Below, piece by piece: positions 16,772 to 26,234 of a stretch of DNA of 64,000 bases (position 1 is the first letter of the stretch; each line of letters begins with the position of its first letter). This DNA comes from JAGDMJ01 sp963809695 (GTDB lineage Bacteria; Bacteroidota; Ignavibacteria; UBA10030; UBA6906). A model generated the notes under the pieces. It worked only from the letters and a program-made list of their open reading frames with translations. It had not been told where the DNA came from and made no database searches. Made by a program: the position numbers and the translations under genes. The DNA lies in assembly GCA_963809695.1 (NCBI GenBank), contig CAWEKI010000008.1:1-64000 (forward strand). Reading direction: 5' to 3'.

Positions 16772-17609
16772 ACGGTCTTCCGGAAAAGCAATGGGCCGAA
16801 TCGCGCGTTACGTCCTGCTGCTCCTCCTGGCGGTCGTCATGGGCGGGCCGTTCCTCTGGATGGTTTCTGCGTCTCTCCAGGGACAGGGGGATGTCTTCCG
16901 CACCCCTCCTCAATGGATCCCTGATCCTCCGCGGTTCAGCAACTATCGGGAAATCCTGGAGAAAATGCCCTTTGCGACGTTCTTCTTCAACAGCGTGAAA
17001 GTGGCGGGCCTTGCGACGATCGGCCAGCTGTTGAGTTGCTCGCTGGCGGCATATGCATTTGCGAGGATGCGTTTTCGGGGGAGCACATTGCTCTACGTTG
17101 TTCTCCTCGCCACAATGATGATTCCTGCTCAAGTGACCATGATCCCGAGCTTCATGATCATGCGGTTTCTGGGATGGATCGACTCCCACAACGCTCTCAT
17201 CGTGCCGGCATTCTTCGGCGGAGCGTTCGGTACGTTCCTGCTCCGGCAATTTTTTGCCACCATCCCGCAGGAGCTTGAAGATGCCGCGCGCATCGACGGC
17301 GCCGGAAAATTCCGGATCTACTGGCAAATTGTCTTGCCACTGTCAAAGCCTGCGCTGACAACGCTTGCCCTGTTCACGTTCATGACCTACTGGGGCGACT
17401 TGCTTGGGCCTGTCATCTATCTGTCGAGCTCGGAGAAGATGACACTGACCGTCGGGCTCGCAAACCTTCAGGCAGGAGCCATGGCAACCCGGTACGATCT
17501 GCTTATGGCCGGAGCACTGGTCAGCGTCGTTCCGATGCTGGTGCTTTTCGTGCTTGCCCAGAAGTGGTTCGTCCGGGGGATCACGATGACCGGAATGAAG
17601 GAGAGTTGA
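16764..17609 (+). CDS. ABC sugar transporter permease, MalG-like
   Basis: 281 residues with six membrane helices and the EAA loop PQELEDAARIDGAGKFRIYW, typical of MalG/UgpE-type permeases. FLLRQFFATIP before the loop is the standard family motif. It overlaps the end of the MalF-like gene by eight bases and so is translationally coupled. No MalK/UgpC-type ATPase follows; instead an antiporter gene starts three bases later. The importer must use a shared ATPase encoded elsewhere, which is known for several sugar transporters that depend on a common MsmK/MalK-type subunit. Confidence 0.9.
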   Translation: MVERSSGKAMGRIARYVLLLLLAVVMGGPFLWMVSASLQGQGDVFRTPPQWIPDPPRFSNYREILEKMPFATFFFNSVKVAGLATIGQLLSCSLAAYAFARMRFRGSTLLYVVLLATMMIPAQVTMIPSFMIMRFLGWIDSHNALIVPAFFGGAFGTFLLRQFFATIPQELEDAARIDGAGKFRIYWQIVLPLSKPALTTLALFTFMTYWGDLLGPVIYLSSSEKMTLTVGLANLQAGAMATRYDLLMAGALVSVVPMLVLFVLAQKWFVRGITMTGMKES

Positions 17610-17612
17610 TTG

Positions 17613-19091
17613 ATGCTCGATCTGAATTTTCTGCTTCTCATAGGATCCATTCTCATCCTGGTGAGCATTGCGATTACAAGGGTTTCCGACAACATGGGAG
17701 TCCCGGCGTTGGTCCTGTTCCTGGCGATTGGCATGCTTGCCGGGTCGGAGGGCCTGGGCGGGATCTATTTTGACAGTGCCCACCTTTCGCAAAGCGTTGG
17801 GATTGTCGCTCTCATTTTCATTCTGTTTACCGGCGGCCTTGACACAGATTGGGCGTCCGTGAGGCCGGTGCTCCGGGAGGCCATGAGCCTGGCGACTGTC
17901 GGAGTAGTGCTGACCGCAGGCGTGGTGGCCCTGTTCGCAGTGTATGTCCTTGATCTCCCGCTACTTCAGGGCCTGCTCCTTGGCGCCATCATTTCTTCGA
18001 CGGATGCAGCGGCGGTTTTCCTCGTGCTCCGTTCGAAGAATATCAGCCTGAAGGGGACACTCACCCCGTTGCTCGAACTGGAATCCGGAAGCAACGACCC
18101 TATGGCTGTGTTTCTGACGTTGACGCTGATTCAGTATAGCACGGGCGGAACGCAGTCGGCGACAGGGCTTGTGGGGCTTTTCTTGCTTCAGATGGGACTC
18201 GGGGGTGTGTGCGGCTTTGCCTTCGGAAAGCTCTACTCTTACCTGGCCAACAGGATACGCCCCGCTTCACAGGGCATATATCCCGTGTTCACGCTGGCAT
18301 TCGCGGTCCTTGCCTACGCATTCACCGCGATGCTGGGAGGCAGCGGGTTCCTTGCGGTGTATCTTGTCGGGATCATTGCCGGCAACAGCGAGTTTATCCA
18401 CAAACGAAGCACGAAGCGGTTCTTCGAAGGGTTGGCCTGGCTGAGCCAGATCACCATGTTTGTCACGCTCGGGTTGTTGGTCTTTCCTTCGCAGTTGCTG
18501 CCCGTGGCTGCCACGGGACTCCTCGTTTCAGCCGTCCTGATGTTCGTGGCGCGTCCAGTGGGCGTGCTGATTCCCCTGGCGACATCCAAAATGAACTGGC
18601 GGGAGAAATTGCTGGTTTCCTGGGTCGGGCTCCGAGGCGCAGTACCGATCACCCTGGCCACGTTCCCTCTTATCGCCGGGGTTGCCGGCGCGAGTCACCT
18701 GTTCAACCTGGTCTTTTTCATTGTCCTTACGTCGGCGCTGCTTCAGGGATGGTCCATTCCACTTGTTGCCCGGCTTCTCCATGTGGACGCACCGGTCAAG
18801 CGGAGGCCCGGGCCCACGGTGGAATTTGAGGGGGCCCGGAACAGCGACATGGAGACTCAGGACTTCATTGTCCCCTTCAATGCAGCGTTGGCCGGGAAGC
18901 CCATCGTGGAACTCGGGCTTCCGGAGAACTCCCTTATTGTACTCCTGACGCGGGGAGAAGAATACCTTGTGCCGAATGGTGGAACAACCCTGGAGGAAGG
19001 AGACACGGTAGTCGTCCTGGCCTGCAAAGACGATGTCCCGAAGATACGGGAGATCTTCGCCCGTCTGATCGTTGAAGAGGGTAAGGCGTGA
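17613..19091 (+). CDS. Potassium/proton antiporter, NhaP2/CvrA type
   Basis: 492 residues. The first about 400 form a CPA1-type sodium/proton exchanger domain with 12 or more membrane helices; the family-typical stretches SSTDAAAVFLVLRS and ELESGSNDPMAVFL carry the conserved acidic residues. The C-terminal end (DFIVPFNAALAGKPIVELGLP to the stop) is a TrkA-C/RCK_C domain that usually binds nucleotides or regulatory ligands. This is the build of NhaP2/CvrA potassium/proton antiporters. The ATG has AAGGAGAG upstream. It follows the sugar permease by three bases, so it is probably cotranscribed, although its function in cation and pH balance is not obviously related to sugar uptake. Confidence 0.85.
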   Translation: MLDLNFLLLIGSILILVSIAITRVSDNMGVPALVLFLAIGMLAGSEGLGGIYFDSAHLSQSVGIVALIFILFTGGLDTDWASVRPVLREAMSLATVGVVLTAGVVALFAVYVLDLPLLQGLLLGAIISSTDAAAVFLVLRSKNISLKGTLTPLLELESGSNDPMAVFLTLTLIQYSTGGTQSATGLVGLFLLQMGLGGVCGFAFGKLYSYLANRIRPASQGIYPVFTLAFAVLAYAFTAMLGGSGFLAVYLVGIIAGNSEFIHKRSTKRFFEGLAWLSQITMFVTLGLLVFPSQLLPVAATGLLVSAVLMFVARPVGVLIPLATSKMNWREKLLVSWVGLRGAVPITLATFPLIAGVAGASHLFNLVFFIVLTSALLQGWSIPLVARLLHVDAPVKRRPGPTVEFEGARNSDMETQDFIVPFNAALAGKPIVELGLPENSLIVLLTRGEEYLVPNGGTTLEEGDTVVVLACKDDVPKIREIFARLIVEEGKA

Positions 19092-19113
19092 GAAGATACG
19101 TATACCAGTCTCG

Positions 19114-21318
19114 TTATCTGGCCGTTCCTGGCACGTAGCACACCCATCCGCAGTCGGGCTTCAGGACAAATTCATTCTCCTGCCTCAGTCCCGCGCCCGG
19201 CGCCGCCATGTCCGCGAGATTCCAGCTAAACCAACCTCCGCGAAGCCCCGCTGTCACTCTCCATGGCTCGGAACTCCTGTTGACGAACACTTCAACACCG
19301 TTGTCGTAGACCACCTTCACCCGTGCCATGAACTGCTTCTTGTTCTCTGGGTCCGCAAAGCCAGGGTTTTGTCTGATATATTCCGACGCCGTCACAAACG
19401 TTTTGCCATCAGAGTACTGGATGCTCGCAGGGAGCGCCTTCATGTATGCTCTCGCCACAGGGAAAAGTACGCGATATTCGATCACCGCCTGCTTGAGTGT
19501 CTGGTCAACGATGTTCCCCTTGGATATTAACCCTCCGTGACCGAATGCAAGCTCGGTCGCCAGGTATTGCTGAAGCATCAGGTCAGACGTGTCGCGCTGG
19601 CGCTCGCTGCCGGGCTGAGGTGCAAAGAAGACGTCGTAATGTCCCACGCCATGCTCCGTGGAGCGTGGGTGGATCTCCCGGAGATCAAAGTCTACCAGCA
19701 GCGGAGCCCGCACCCCATTCACGCGCGGGTCCGCGGTGAGGATCGTTCCGTCAAAGTCATCGAAGTACCCTGCATACAGACAAGCGTACATTCCTTCTCC
19801 GGTCACAGGGCCATGGTACAGGGAGCGCAGAACAGCCGGCGTAGCCCGATATGCCTCCAGGGTAGCCAGGAGCTTGCCCGCATCGCGCGGCCGCTTGTTT
19901 GCGCTGCTGGCATCGTAATCCATCCTTTGCCAAGGGGGCACGGCCGACTGGACATCGAGGTACCCCCACGTGGGGTGCAATGTGGACGCAATGCGTCCCG
20001 ACCAGTAGCGGGCATAGTCGCCAATCCAGGACGGCTTCATCACGGGAATCTTCCCGAACCGCGGGTGGGTGAAGCCCCTCAGCAACGAGCCGTCGCTGTT
20101 GAGCGCTGCCCGCTGTTGGTTCCATCCCCATTTGTGTTTGGTATTCGTGTAGAAGTCCACGTAATTCTCATGCAGCGCGAAATCGTACGGGTAGTTCGGA
20201 TCGTTGACGATCTTGTTCCGCAGGCGAAGAAGGTTGCTTTGCCCTCCGCCTCCTCCCGGCGGCCGCCAGCCGCGCGGGCTGTTCTCCCATGACTCCCAGG
20301 TTGCGACGGGAAAGACCACCGGATATCTGTTGTCGAACTGCCCGTTGTTCCAGTTCTTGACGATGACGGCGAGATTGCCAATCTCCAGATGCCTCAGTGA
20401 GTCGAGATAGTTGAGGTGACGAGGGTCGATGTCACGAGGAGTCCCCTTCAGGAGCCATGGGAACGGGGAGAAATAGGAGAGCACAATCCTATCGGCGGCT
20501 TTGTTCTTCATCGGGGCGACAGGTCCCGACAATGTGGGGAGGACATCATCAAGGTCCGGGGAGACCGTAAGGAAGATGGTTTCCTTCAAGACATTGCGTC
20601 GACCGTCGGTCCGTGGATGGTACTCCGCGTATTGCGAGTAGTTCACCGAGTTGTCGGGGTATTGCCACTCCGGATACGGGGTGAACGTCGATGCCTGTGT
20701 CGTTTCCCAGTCGAAGTAAAGCGAGGTGAACATCTTGTTGCTAAGAAGCAGATGGAAGAGCGGGAGGGAGGGCACCACGATCGGGCGCGCTTTCGGCTCT
20801 GTCGGATTGATGGTCATACTCCTGTCGAGCGCAAAGCCGGACGCAGCAGTGGCACTGTTGAGCTCCGCGACGCGGATCACAAGCGTTCTTTCCCGCATCG
20901 AGAACTGGTACTGGTAGTCAAAGGAAATCGTTCCGAGCTGCATCCTCCATGTTGCGGTCACCGTGTCGCCCCTTCTGTTGGCTCCAAGACGAGTGTAGTG
21001 AATGCGCGGATCGGAGGGCAATACATTTTCGCTGCCGAGCTGAACGGTCATGCCTCCGCCAAAGCTGGGCCAGAATTCCGATCCGTCCTCGGCTACGGCA
21101 CGGAGACCGTTCAGGGTCGCCCCTGAGAGGACCGTATACCTGTACAGGACTTTGCCGTTGAAGAAAAACAGATACTCGTCATCAACCTGTGCAATTGAAT
21201 CTGCGGGGGCCGGGGTGACGGGTTCTGGCCCTGCCTGAAGCGCCGTGCGATACGTGGGAGAAATGGCCAGGCCGAGTGCAAGCACGAAAGTCGGCCATTT
21301 GATGGTGGAAGAGATCAT
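19114..21318 (-). CDS. Large secreted protein, putative glycoside hydrolase of uncertain family
   Basis: 734 residues with an N-terminal signal sequence (MISSTIKWPTFVLALGLAIS). The first about 270 residues are beta-rich with galactose-mutarotase-like strands. The middle resembles a TIM-barrel glycosidase: FALHENYVDFYTNT, YLDVQSAVPPWQRMDYD, GPVTGEGMYACLYAGYFDD and TADPRVNGVRAPLLVDFDL are acidic, strand-end segments of the sort that carry catalytic Asp/Glu. The C-terminus is a small beta domain (FVNRSSEPWRVT). This layout recalls GH101/DUF5696-type proteins, but I cannot confirm a family. It faces the sugar-transport operon convergently, 22 bases from its end. A role in releasing sugars for that importer is inference. 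Confidence 0.55.
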   Translation of the reverse strand: MISSTIKWPTFVLALGLAISPTYRTALQAGPEPVTPAPADSIAQVDDEYLFFFNGKVLYRYTVLSGATLNGLRAVAEDGSEFWPSFGGGMTVQLGSENVLPSDPRIHYTRLGANRRGDTVTATWRMQLGTISFDYQYQFSMRERTLVIRVAELNSATAASGFALDRSMTINPTEPKARPIVVPSLPLFHLLLSNKMFTSLYFDWETTQASTFTPYPEWQYPDNSVNYSQYAEYHPRTDGRRNVLKETIFLTVSPDLDDVLPTLSGPVAPMKNKAADRIVLSYFSPFPWLLKGTPRDIDPRHLNYLDSLRHLEIGNLAVIVKNWNNGQFDNRYPVVFPVATWESWENSPRGWRPPGGGGGQSNLLRLRNKIVNDPNYPYDFALHENYVDFYTNTKHKWGWNQQRAALNSDGSLLRGFTHPRFGKIPVMKPSWIGDYARYWSGRIASTLHPTWGYLDVQSAVPPWQRMDYDASSANKRPRDAGKLLATLEAYRATPAVLRSLYHGPVTGEGMYACLYAGYFDDFDGTILTADPRVNGVRAPLLVDFDLREIHPRSTEHGVGHYDVFFAPQPGSERQRDTSDLMLQQYLATELAFGHGGLISKGNIVDQTLKQAVIEYRVLFPVARAYMKALPASIQYSDGKTFVTASEYIRQNPGFADPENKKQFMARVKVVYDNGVEVFVNRSSEPWRVTAGLRGGWFSWNLADMAAPGAGLRQENEFVLKPDCGWVCYVPGTAR

Positions 21319-21419
21319 CGGAGTCGCCTCTTATTCTTCAAACCGGGTGGCAAGACACCTGGTTCCTAAAGATACGAAGGAAAATTGACATTGCCCGCGG
21401 CAGACAGTACATTTGTCAT

Positions 21420-23129
21420 ATGAAACTTATTACTGCCATCCTTTCGGGCTCCTTGCTGCTGCCGGCAGCGCGTGCCGCCGGGCAGGTGCCGTTTCCCGTG
21501 ACTCCGAATTGGATCTCGACGGACGGGGATTACTCCACCGGCGCCGCGCTCGTCGATATAAACCAGGATGGGTGGTTAGACCTCGTTGTGGCAAACGGCA
21601 ATGACATGGCTCGCCAGCATGTCGTGGTATATTATAATAGACAGGATGGAACGCTCCCCACCGTTCCCGACTGGCAATCGGAAGACATTGACTACCATGG
21701 CCACATTGCCGTCGGCGATGTCAATGGGGATGGTTTTCCGGATATTGCTGTGTCTGTCTATATTGGAGCTGGCGGCTTCAGCCAGCCGGGATATGTGAAG
21801 CTGTTCATGAACCTTCGCGGGGTGCTCGAATCAATTCCGTCATGGAGGTCCAGCGATTCGCTCTACACCTTCAGTTGTGCTTTTGGCGACGCAAACGGTG
21901 ACGGCAAGCCAGACCTTGCGGTGGCATGTGGGGAGGCGTATGACTCTCACGCCGAGCAGGATCGGATCTATCTTAACAGGGGCGACCGTCTTGATTCGCT
22001 GCCGTCCTGGAAGAGTGAACAGCCAGGTTACAGCTATGATGTGGGATGGGCGGATTTCGACAACGACGGGCTGCTCGACCTGGTCTTCGCCAATGAACGG
22101 GGGCCCAATACGTTGTTCAGAAACTACGGCGACTCCATCGGCACCGTTCCCTTCTGGGAGTCCACGGACCCCAGCCAATTTGCCAACTCGCTTGCCCTTG
22201 GTGATGTGAACAACGATGGCTACGTTGACCTGGTGATTTCGGACAACAACCAGCTTGGTGGGACCGGCCACTTCAAGATCTATGCTAACAATGGTGGCAC
22301 GCTCAATGGGACTCCCACCTGGACGTCGACATTTTCAGGGACCGAATCCGGGGTCGCGCTGCCGGACATCACGAACGATGGCTGGCGCGATATGATTGGT
22401 GGGGGGTGGTGGGAGCCGTGCCGCGTCTTCCCCAATGTGCATGGGAAATTCGGCCAGCAGCCATCCTGGAGTTCGTCGACAGCAAGCGTTGTGGAGGCAA
22501 TCGTTGCGGGGGACGTCGACAACGCGGGACTGGATACAGTGAGGGTGGCCTACATTGGCAACGGCTCCAGGAAGCTCTATATGATCCCGAAGTCGCCGGT
22601 GCAGAGCCTGGTCTCCGTGAACGTGGGATACCAGGCGGTGGCGTATGGAGCATATTGCTGCGATTTCGAAAATGGTTGGATCAGTCTGGCAGCTGCACCC
22701 GCCCCAGGCGACTCGCTCTCGCTTGTGGCGGTGGTGTCGCACAGCCTGGACCTTGCCGTGAGCAACTGGGATCCTTCGGTGGGAAATTACCTGTTCATGA
22801 ACAACAATGGCGTCACAAGCGTGGCCGGGCGTGCAGAGCGCCCGGATGGATTCGATCTCCTGCAGAACTATCCTAATCCATTCAACGGTCAAACGGCGAT
22901 CACATATTCGGTGCCCTTCATGCCGGATCAGTCGCCAACGAATGGATGGACAAAGCTGGTGATCTTCGATTTGTCCGGGAGGGAAGTGGCAACACTCGTA
23001 GACCATCAGGAGCCACCCGGAGTTTACACCGTGCATTTCGATGGGTCGAATCTTTCATCAGGAGTGTACTTCTACCGGCTGCATGCGGGGGGAAAGGTGG
23101 TGGTCAGGAGCATGATTCAATTGAAGTGA
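21420..23129 (+). CDS. T9SS-exported FG-GAP (VCBS) repeat protein
   Basis: 569 residues: signal peptide (MKLITAILSGSLLLPAARAAG), then seven or more FG-GAP-like repeats with calcium-type loops (DINQDGWLDLV, DVNGDGFPDIA, DANGDGKPDLA, DFDNDGLLDLV, DVNNDGYVDLV) forming an integrin-like propeller. The type IX sorting domain reads LLQNYPNPFNGQTAITYSVP and IFDLSGREVATLVDHQ. Between repeats the phrase PxWxS recurs (PDWQS, PSWRS, PSWKS, PTWTS), giving about 60 residues per unit. It is a probable cell-surface adhesin or polymer-binding protein; the ligand is unknown. It is divergent from the putative glycosidase gene, sharing a 101-bp promoter region with it. Confidence 0.8.
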   Translation: MKLITAILSGSLLLPAARAAGQVPFPVTPNWISTDGDYSTGAALVDINQDGWLDLVVANGNDMARQHVVVYYNRQDGTLPTVPDWQSEDIDYHGHIAVGDVNGDGFPDIAVSVYIGAGGFSQPGYVKLFMNLRGVLESIPSWRSSDSLYTFSCAFGDANGDGKPDLAVACGEAYDSHAEQDRIYLNRGDRLDSLPSWKSEQPGYSYDVGWADFDNDGLLDLVFANERGPNTLFRNYGDSIGTVPFWESTDPSQFANSLALGDVNNDGYVDLVISDNNQLGGTGHFKIYANNGGTLNGTPTWTSTFSGTESGVALPDITNDGWRDMIGGGWWEPCRVFPNVHGKFGQQPSWSSSTASVVEAIVAGDVDNAGLDTVRVAYIGNGSRKLYMIPKSPVQSLVSVNVGYQAVAYGAYCCDFENGWISLAAAPAPGDSLSLVAVVSHSLDLAVSNWDPSVGNYLFMNNNGVTSVAGRAERPDGFDLLQNYPNPFNGQTAITYSVPFMPDQSPTNGWTKLVIFDLSGREVATLVDHQEPPGVYTVHFDGSNLSSGVYFYRLHAGGKVVVRSMIQLK

Positions 23130-23208
23130 AGATTGAAACCTCCTGTTCACCGGGCTCGCTTCACCGTTCGCTCTACGGGTGCGTTTACTTAAGTTCGCGG
23201 TCTTCTCC

Positions 23209-25059
23209 TTATTTCAAAAGCAGCATTGATCTTGATTGGACAATCGATCCTGCTTTCAGCCGATAGATGTACACCCCGCTGGCCAATCCGCTCCCATCGA
23301 AACTCACTTGGTAATTTCCCGGGAGCTTCCGCTCGTTCACCAACACCGCCACATTCCTGCCTAGGATATCATAGACGACCAGCGACACATCACTAACCCC
23401 TATCCCCCACCCCCTAATCCCTCCAACAGTGTATTTTATAATGGTTGACGGATTGAACGGGTTTGGATAATTCTGCTCCAGACGGAAATGAGGTCCGGGA
23501 CGTTCCGGATTCTCATGGACAGCAGCGAGACTGAAAGGTCCTACGACCGGAAGGTCCACATACGAAGGCGCCTGAACCGAGCTGAGAGCTGCCGAGCGTG
23601 AAGACACGAAATAGGGGACCGTGTTTGCCTGGTCCGATCGAAGTGTGTCAAATGACGTGATCTCGATCCCGATGCTATGCTCCGCGGGGACGATGTGGGA
23701 AAGGGCCGTGCCTTCAAAGTGAACATCGTTCGCCTGGCCGGTGATATTCTCACGGATTCCGTTCGTTGCTCTGCTGATCAAGGCCCAACCGGCCCCGGAC
23801 ACATCATATACATGCACATGCGTTTGAAACTCCGGAGCGTCGCTGGAGACATGGACAATTCCAGAAGGGATCCCGGTGATCTCGACCGAATCCTGAAGCG
23901 ATGGGCTTACGAGGCGTATTGGCGAGGATGAAAACGCATTGATAAACCGCGCTCCTGCGTAGTGATCGTTCCAGGCCATCTCAGGCGTGTATGCCGGGTC
24001 GTACGAGAGCGAGAAAGGGAAAGTGCCGTCGGTCGCCGGGGGTGCTATGGATAAACCATCGCTTGTGAGATAGAACCGGATGGTATGTTGTGTTACTGGC
24101 GGCCAGATGGTGGTAATGTGATGTGGCCAACCCGGGCGGTCATCGGCGTAAAAAACCACCGGGAGTGAATCCTGCGAGAGCGGGAGGCCTTTCAGCCAGT
24201 GATCAAACCACTGCAGGGTCTGGTCGAGCTGAAACAACGTCTCCTGCGAGTTTGTCGGCTCACCATGGCCGTTCGTCCCATAGTAGGATCGAACAGGGAT
24301 ATTGCGCGCTGTAAGCCTTGCCGCCGCATCGATGCCGCCGTTCACGGGAAACAGGTAGTCAGCCCAGCCAAGCTCCTGGAACACAGGAATATTCACGCTG
24401 TCAATCGAATTTGCCAGGTTGCGCGCGTCGGCGTACGCCAGCACACTGTCATACTGATCGGCAATGACGAAATCCCTGACACGATCCCGGTCCGGGCTGT
24501 AGCGTACCGATCCGAGAGACATTTCATACGTCAGGCCGTAGCGGACGCATCCATTCGGGACCAGGGCGCGGGCGAAATTGGGCGTTGCCAGAAGCGGCGC
24601 TACGACGCGGACACCGGGCATCCGGTCCACCGCTGCCATCCAGGAATGAACTCCCCCCTGCGAACCTCCTGTAACCCCAAGGCGCTCGGAGTCGATATCA
24701 GCGACCGACCGGAAATGTTGGATCACTTCGAGAAGGTCCCGCCGTTCGCGGTCACCAACGACTGTGGAAAGCCCCCCTGAGTTTCCCTGTCCCCGAACGC
24801 TGTAAGCGAGGGCGGCATAGCCTTTTGTAGCGAGGAGCAATGATACCGTGAGCATCTCGTCCTTGCTGCCGCCGAAACCGTGAACAAGGACAATCCCAGG
24901 AAAGCCTCCCGGAGGAGGAGTCCCTGAAGGCTTCATGATTGTGGCGTCAAGCAGTACGCTGTCGCTTGTCGTGATGGCCAGATCGATCCTGACCTGCGCA
25001 AATGATGCCGTCGAGAGCACCAAAGTTGCAGAAAGCGCCCTGGCAATCCAGTGTTTCAT
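23209..25059 (-). CDS. T9SS-exported alpha/beta-hydrolase, S15/CocE-like
   Basis: 616 residues with a signal peptide (MKHWIARALSATLVLSTASFAQ). The hydrolase domain (residues about 25-290) shows the oxyanion region LVHGFGGSKDE, nucleophile Ser in VTGGSQGGVH, acid Asp in LGWADYLFP and His in TNGHGEP. This resembles X-Pro dipeptidyl-peptidase/CocE-type acyl hydrolases. A beta-jelly-roll follows (SLQDSVEITGIPSGIVHVSS), also as in CocE/S15 enzymes. It ends with a type IX sorting domain (LEQNYPNPFNPSTIIKY, YDILGRNVAVLVNE). The sorting domain contains the second copy of the G-rich cassette. The protein is likely surface-bound or released; the substrate, ester or peptide, is not decidable. Confidence 0.8.
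   Translation of the reverse strand: MKHWIARALSATLVLSTASFAQVRIDLAITTSDSVLLDATIMKPSGTPPPGGFPGIVLVHGFGGSKDEMLTVSLLLATKGYAALAYSVRGQGNSGGLSTVVGDRERRDLLEVIQHFRSVADIDSERLGVTGGSQGGVHSWMAAVDRMPGVRVVAPLLATPNFARALVPNGCVRYGLTYEMSLGSVRYSPDRDRVRDFVIADQYDSVLAYADARNLANSIDSVNIPVFQELGWADYLFPVNGGIDAAARLTARNIPVRSYYGTNGHGEPTNSQETLFQLDQTLQWFDHWLKGLPLSQDSLPVVFYADDRPGWPHHITTIWPPVTQHTIRFYLTSDGLSIAPPATDGTFPFSLSYDPAYTPEMAWNDHYAGARFINAFSSSPIRLVSPSLQDSVEITGIPSGIVHVSSDAPEFQTHVHVYDVSGAGWALISRATNGIRENITGQANDVHFEGTALSHIVPAEHSIGIEITSFDTLRSDQANTVPYFVSSRSAALSSVQAPSYVDLPVVGPFSLAAVHENPERPGPHFRLEQNYPNPFNPSTIIKYTVGGIRGWGIGVSDVSLVVYDILGRNVAVLVNERKLPGNYQVSFDGSGLASGVYIYRLKAGSIVQSRSMLLLK
23375..23436 (-). repeat. G-rich cassette inside a T9SS sorting domain (copy 2)
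   Basis: On the coding strand the core (23397-23423) has G-runs separated by ATTA, T and ATA, again quadruplex-capable. Its flanks match copy 1 at 7802-7862 exactly over 18 bases on one side and at least 20 on the other, while sequence outside the cassette diverges at normal codon-level rates. Confidence 0.75.
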
Positions 25060-25397
25060 CCTTTTAATTTGCCGTTTGCAGTCGAGTTTACGGAGGAGGA
25101 TTTACAGAAGTTAGCTACCCGGCACGCAAACCTCAAGAGGAATCTTGCCGACGAAAACAGTGACTCATGATCACGCCGGGAACGAGCTCTCCACCATGCA
25201 GAATGCAATCCCGCGCAACCCTGCGGTACACCAGTGACTTGGACTTGAATCAGGCTTGCCGGTTTCCCTGACCCGTGCGTTCTGCAATACCCGGTCTACA
25301 AACTTTCCCCGTGCCGTGCGTTTTTGCCCATGTTCCTGGCTGGCACGGGCTTTGACTCCCGGATAGCAGCATCAGTCCCCATCAAAAGGAGGCAGCC
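25060..25397. other. Divergent intergenic region, no gene seen
   Basis: 338 bp between the divergent hydrolase and TonB genes. It must carry both promoters. I see no hairpin-plus-T-run, no known riboswitch pattern and no convincing short gene. Confidence 0.4.
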
Positions 25398-26123
25398 ATG
25401 AAAGCGCGAGCAGTCTCGTACGGTGCGGTGGAACTGAAGCAGCTCGAACACAGATACATGGCCACAGGCCTGACACTCTCGGTGGCTATCCATTTCTGCG
25501 TGATTGTAGCATATATCCTCGGGGGCGTTGTCATCTACGACAGATCCCCGTTCCTTCCCCCATATCCCCACGCTCCACGCCCCGGCGGAGGACAGGTGGA
25601 GATCTTCCCGGATCTTCCGCACCCGGGTACTCCGCATTTGCGAAGGGGAAGTCCAAAGCAACCTAGCGGCCGGTATGCAATTCCCGTTCCCGTTCCTCTG
25701 ACGCCTTCTGACGAGGATACGCTCCTATTCAGACCCGGAGGTCCGGGTACAAGCGATAACCCGGGTGAATATGGGCCTGGAGATGCAGGGGAGGGGATCG
25801 GCGTCGGTTCTCTCCCGCCATCTGATGAGCCACCGCCACCATTTGTGGCAGTGGAAAAGGAGCCCGTTGTGATCAAGAAGGTCGACCCGGCATATCCTGA
25901 GCTGGCAATGAAAGCGGGGCTTGAAGGGAAGGTGTGGGTGAAGATCTGGGTGGATCGGGAAGGAAGGGCGCATAAGGCCGAAGTGCTTAAATCCACTGCC
26001 GAGATCTTCAATGAGGCGGCGCTCGCCGCAGCTATGCAGTTTGTCTTTGTCCCTGCCTACATGAACGGCGGGCCGGTCCCTGTATGGGTCTCGATACCCT
26101 TTACATTCAAGTTCAAGCAATGA
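25398..26123 (+). CDS. TonB-like energy transducer
   Basis: 241 residues with TonB architecture: a short cytoplasmic N-terminus, one membrane helix (SVAIHFCVIVAYILGGVVI, about residues 30-50), a long Pro/Gly-rich periplasmic linker (residues about 55-155, including PPYPHAPRPGGG and PVPVPLTP), and a C-terminal TonB domain from about 165 (VDPAYPELAMKAGLEGKVWVK, then PVPVWVSIPFTFKFK). It couples the proton-motive force from ExbB/ExbD to outer-membrane receptors. AAAAGGAGG lies ahead of the ATG. No ExbBD or TonB-dependent receptor is in the window, so it works with partners elsewhere. Confidence 0.85.
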   Translation: MKARAVSYGAVELKQLEHRYMATGLTLSVAIHFCVIVAYILGGVVIYDRSPFLPPYPHAPRPGGGQVEIFPDLPHPGTPHLRRGSPKQPSGRYAIPVPVPLTPSDEDTLLFRPGGPGTSDNPGEYGPGDAGEGIGVGSLPPSDEPPPPFVAVEKEPVVIKKVDPAYPELAMKAGLEGKVWVKIWVDREGRAHKAEVLKSTAEIFNEAALAAAMQFVFVPAYMNGGPVPVWVSIPFTFKFKQ

Positions 26124-26234
26124 CCCGTTCCGGCCAAAGATGTCGGACCTCGCTCAGGATTCCTTGAGACGAAGGGTTGATTTTCCTCATCTCTTCCCTT
26201 AAGTTTCCATCTATTCCATCTCAGGAGAACAGAG

